In this document: positions 4,728 to 6,832 of the stretch, piece by piece
Layout of the letters: the number at the start of each line of letters is the position of its first letter
How positions within the stretch are numbered: position 1 is the first letter of the stretch
Assembly (NCBI GenBank): GCA_002455655.1
Contig: DKLF01000003.1
Coordinates: 1 to 6,832 of the forward strand
Length of the DNA: 6,832 nt
Direction of reading: 5' to 3'
From: Oscillibacter sp. UBA6647
GTDB lineage: Bacteria > Bacillota > Clostridia > Oscillospirales > Oscillospiraceae
Translations under genes and position numbers: made by a program
Notes under the pieces: generated by a model
What the model was told of the DNA's origin: nothing
What the model saw: the letters and a program-made list of their open reading frames with translations, nothing else
Database searches by the model: none

Positions 4728-5168
4728 ATGAAACTCAACGAACTGTCTCCCGCCGAAGGCTCCGTCCAGCAGCCCTACCGCAAGGGCCGGGGCGCCGGCA
4801 GCGGCAACGGCAAGACCGGCGGCCGCGGCCATAAGGGCCAGAAGGCCCGCAGCGGCGGCAAGGTCCGCGTGGGCTTCGAAGGCGGCCAGATGCCTCTGGC
4901 GCGCCGCGTTCCCAAGCGCGGATTCAACAACATCTTTGCAAAACCTCTGGAGATTATCAACCTCAGCGCGCTGAATCTGTTTGAAGACGGCGAGACCGTC
5001 ACGGATCAGGTGTTGCTGGAAAAGGGGATTCTTTCCAAGTGCACCTATGGATTCAAGGTGCTGGGCAACGGCAAGGTCACGAAAAAAGTGACGGTGCAGG
5101 CCTCTGCCTTCTCCGCGTCTGCCAAGGAGGCAATCGAGGCAGCTGGCGGAAAGGCCGAGGTGAAGTAA
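4728..5168 (+). CDS. rplO: 50S ribosomal protein L15 (uL15)
   Basis: A 146-residue protein. The long Gly/Arg/Lys-rich N-terminal extension (18-50, with GRGxGSGNGKTxGRGHKGQ) threads into 23S rRNA. Next come EGGQMPLARRVPKRGF (51-66) and the C-terminal globular part with the L15 signature from about 109 to 140 (FKVLGNGK, then SASAKEAIEAAGG). L15 is a late 50S assembly protein. AAGGAGG (4712-4718), fused to the rpmD stop, is 9 nt from the ATG. The last codons also contain the secY Shine-Dalgarno, so the two genes are likely coupled. Confidence 0.98.
   Translation: MKLNELSPAEGSVQQPYRKGRGAGSGNGKTGGRGHKGQKARSGGKVRVGFEGGQMPLARRVPKRGFNNIFAKPLEIINLSALNLFEDGETVTDQVLLEKGILSKCTYGFKVLGNGKVTKKVTVQASAFSASAKEAIEAAGGKAEVK
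5157..5163 (+). promoter_or_regulatory. secY ribosome binding site supporting a GTG start
   Basis: GAGGTGA lies inside the last rplO codons and ends 6 nt before GTG 5170. The spacing and the conserved SecY N-terminus right after the GTG decide this start. secY is the only gene in the window for which I choose a non-ATG start. Confidence 0.8.
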
Positions 5169-5169
5169 C

Positions 5170-6540
5170 GTGATCGCTACGATTCGCAAAGCATGGGATA
5201 TTCCCGAGCTGCGGAAGAAGATCATTTTCACTTTGCTGATTTTGCTCATTTTCCGCATCGGTAACGCCATCACCGTTCCCTATGTGGACACGGCCACGCT
5301 GTCCAGCTATCTGAACAGCCAGACCACCACCATTTTGGGGCTGTATAACGTGATGAGCGGCGGGGCGTTTGCGCAGGCAACTGTCTTCGCACTGAGCATC
5401 CAGCCCTATATCAACAGCTCCATTATCATTCAGTTGCTCACCGTGGCCATCCCCGCTTTGGAGCGGCTGGCCAAGGAGGGCGGCGAGGAAGGCCGGAAGA
5501 AGATTCAGTCTATCACCCGGTATGCCACTGTGGCCATTGCCATTTTGCAGGCGTTCGGCTACTATATGATTATGAAGCGCTACGACATCCTTACCGATCA
5601 AGGTATCTGGCCCGCACTGGTCATTATCGTGTCCTTCATCGCCGGCTCCTCCTTCGTGATGTGGATGGGTGAGCAGGTCACCGAATTCGGCGTGGGCAAC
5701 GGCATCTCCATCATCCTGTTCGGGGGTATTCTCTCCCGCGTTCCCAGCATGGTGTCCGGGTTCTACGAGGGCGTGATCACCTGGTCCGGCGTTCGCAGCG
5801 GAGCGCTGACGGAGCAGACGCTTCTCGATGCAGGCTACACGGCGACAAACGCAAAGTATATGCTGGAGCAGGCACTCGCTCCCTGGAGCGTGGTTCTGAT
5901 TCTTGTGGGTATTCTGGCGCTGATTGTGTTCATTGTGTTTATCAACAGCGCTGAGCGCCGCATCCCCGTCCAGTATGCCAAGCGGCAGGTGGGCCGGAAG
6001 ATGTACGGCGGCCAGACCTCCACTCTTCCCATGAAGGTGAACATGTCGGGCGTGCTGCCCATCATCTTCGCACAGTCTATCGCCTCTCTGCCGGCCACCA
6101 TTATGGCGTTTACCGGCGTGGGCGAGGAGGGAAGCTTCAGCTACAAGCTTTCTCAGTTCCTTGATACTAAGTCCGTCCTCTATATGGTGGTGTATTTTAT
6201 CCTGATTATCGGCTTTAGCTATTTCTACTCCACCATTCAGTTCAATCCCGTGGAGATTGCCAACAACCTGAAAAAGCAGGGCGGCTTTATCCCCGGCTTC
6301 CGTCCGGGCAAGCCCACGGTAGACTTCATTCGGAAGGTTTTGAACAAGGTGACGCTCTTTGGCGCAATTTATCTGGGCATCGTGGCCATGGTTCCTTTGC
6401 TGGCGGGTATGGTGATTAAACACTCCTCTCTGGGCATTGGCGGCACCTCGGTCATCATTATCGTGGGCGTGGCGCTGGAAACGGTGCGCGCGCTGGAGTC
6501 TCAGATGCTGATGCGCCAATATAAGGGCTTCTTGGAATAA
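5170..6540 (+). CDS. secY: Preprotein translocase subunit SecY
   Basis: A 456-residue integral membrane protein, the pore of the SecYEG channel that exports and inserts proteins with SecA or docked ribosomes. Hydrophobic segments fit the ten-helix plan: helix 1 near 18-35; the plug/helix 2 region GGAFAQATVFALSIQPYI (64-81); helices 3 to 5 between about 115 and 195 including FGVGNGISI (173-181); helix 6 about 238-260; helices 7-10 from about 292 to 440. The cytoplasmic loop AERRIPVQYAKR (261-272) and the loop GGFIPGFRPGKPT (371-383) with Arg378 are the conserved SecA/ribosome contact sites. The external loop between helices 5 and 6 (about 196-237) looks longer than in B. subtilis. GTG start, one base after the rplO stop. 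Confidence 0.98.
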   Translation: MIATIRKAWDIPELRKKIIFTLLILLIFRIGNAITVPYVDTATLSSYLNSQTTTILGLYNVMSGGAFAQATVFALSIQPYINSSIIIQLLTVAIPALERLAKEGGEEGRKKIQSITRYATVAIAILQAFGYYMIMKRYDILTDQGIWPALVIIVSFIAGSSFVMWMGEQVTEFGVGNGISIILFGGILSRVPSMVSGFYEGVITWSGVRSGALTEQTLLDAGYTATNAKYMLEQALAPWSVVLILVGILALIVFIVFINSAERRIPVQYAKRQVGRKMYGGQTSTLPMKVNMSGVLPIIFAQSIASLPATIMAFTGVGEEGSFSYKLSQFLDTKSVLYMVVYFILIIGFSYFYSTIQFNPVEIANNLKKQGGFIPGFRPGKPTVDFIRKVLNKVTLFGAIYLGIVAMVPLLAGMVIKHSSLGIGGTSVIIIVGVALETVRALESQMLMRQYKGFLE

Positions 6541-6557
6541 GAAAGAGGCGAAATGGA

Positions 6558-6832
6558 ATGAAACTGATCCTGTTGGGCGCACCCGGCGCCGGAAAAGGGA
6601 CACAGGCTGAAATTCTGTGCAAGGAATTTTCCATTCCCACGATTTCAACCGGAAGCATCCTCCGCGCGGCCGTGAAAAACGGCACGCCCACCGGCCTGAA
6701 GGCGAAATCCTTCATGGACGCGGGCAAGCTGGTCCCTGATGAGGTCATCATCGGCGTCATCTCGGACCGGCTGGCGGAGCCGGACTGCGCAAACGGCTAC
6801 ATTCTGGACGGGGTGCCCCGCACCATCGCTCA
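6558..6832 (+). CDS. adk: Adenylate kinase, N-terminal part (cut by window edge)
   Basis: The first 91 codons and two bases of a P-loop nucleoside monophosphate kinase (ATP + AMP to 2 ADP, cytosolic). The Walker A loop is GAPGAGKGTQ (7-16), followed by ISTG (29-32), Arg36, the AMP-binding region (about 30-59) with KLVPDEV (57-63), and DG-PRT (84-89) with Arg88. Two canonical positions differ: the usual STGD is STGS (Ser33) and the usual DGFPRT is DGVPRT (Val86). The adenylate kinase call rests on the close match plus location after secY, its normal place in Firmicutes spc operons. A modest AGAGG (6544-6548) precedes the ATG by 9 nt; an upstream ATG at 6553 stops at once. The LID domain and C-terminus lie outside the window. 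Confidence 0.95.
   Translation, partial: MKLILLGAPGAGKGTQAEILCKEFSIPTISTGSILRAAVKNGTPTGLKAKSFMDAGKLVPDEVIIGVISDRLAEPDCANGYILDGVPRTIA

Noticed and set aside
5077..6648. A 523-codon minus-strand open frame across rplO, secY and adk
   Set aside because: It lies wholly antisense to well-supported genes, is His/Gly/Asn-rich without recognisable domains, and is explained by the codon bias of the + strand genes.

Overview
This window is the back end of the S10 operon, the whole spc operon and the start of its secretion/kinase tail, all on the + strand. The gene order is rpsC(end)-rplP-rpmC-rpsQ-rplN-rplX-rplE-rpsZ-[170-nt leader]-rpsH-rplF-rplR-rpsE-rpmD-rplO-secY-adk(start). There is one S14 gene, of the zinc-binding type. 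The order, the strong AAGGAGG-type ribosome binding sites, the G/C-rich third codon positions and the protein sequences fit a GC-rich member of the Clostridia, most likely the Oscillospiraceae/Ruminococcaceae group. That assignment is inferred from protein character and was not searched.

Layout: bases 1-2494 carry the end of ribosomal protein S3 and then L16, L29, S17, L14, L24, L5 and S14, packed with gaps from a 1-nt overlap to 19 nt. Bases 2495-2664 are the only sizeable non-coding stretch. Bases 2665-5168 carry S8, L6, L18, S5, L30 and L15, again tightly packed. secY follows with a GTG start one base after the L15 stop, and adenylate kinase runs off the right edge. There are no tRNA or rRNA genes, mobile elements or CRISPR arrays, and no convincing promoter or intrinsic terminator. 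Nothing credible is encoded on the minus strand.

The most interesting element is the gap between rpsZ and rpsH. It folds by eye into a long interrupted stem-loop (2543-2617). Its core reproduces the S8-binding site of 16S rRNA helix 21: an unpaired A before G-G-U on the 5' strand, opposite A-U-A-C-C with a two-base U-A bulge on the 3' strand. The next gene encodes S8 itself. I infer an autoregulatory S8 leader controlling rpsH and the genes after it, placed differently from the E. coli spc mRNA site, which lies at the start of rplE. Two further hairpins flank the core: one with a GAAA loop upstream and one with a UUCG loop downstream.

The genes form one functional unit. Ribosomal proteins of both subunits are made together with the SecY translocon channel to which ribosomes dock, and adenylate kinase supplies nucleotide balance. 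Many stop codons are fused to the next Shine-Dalgarno sequence (TAAGGAGG), which suggests translational coupling along the transcript.
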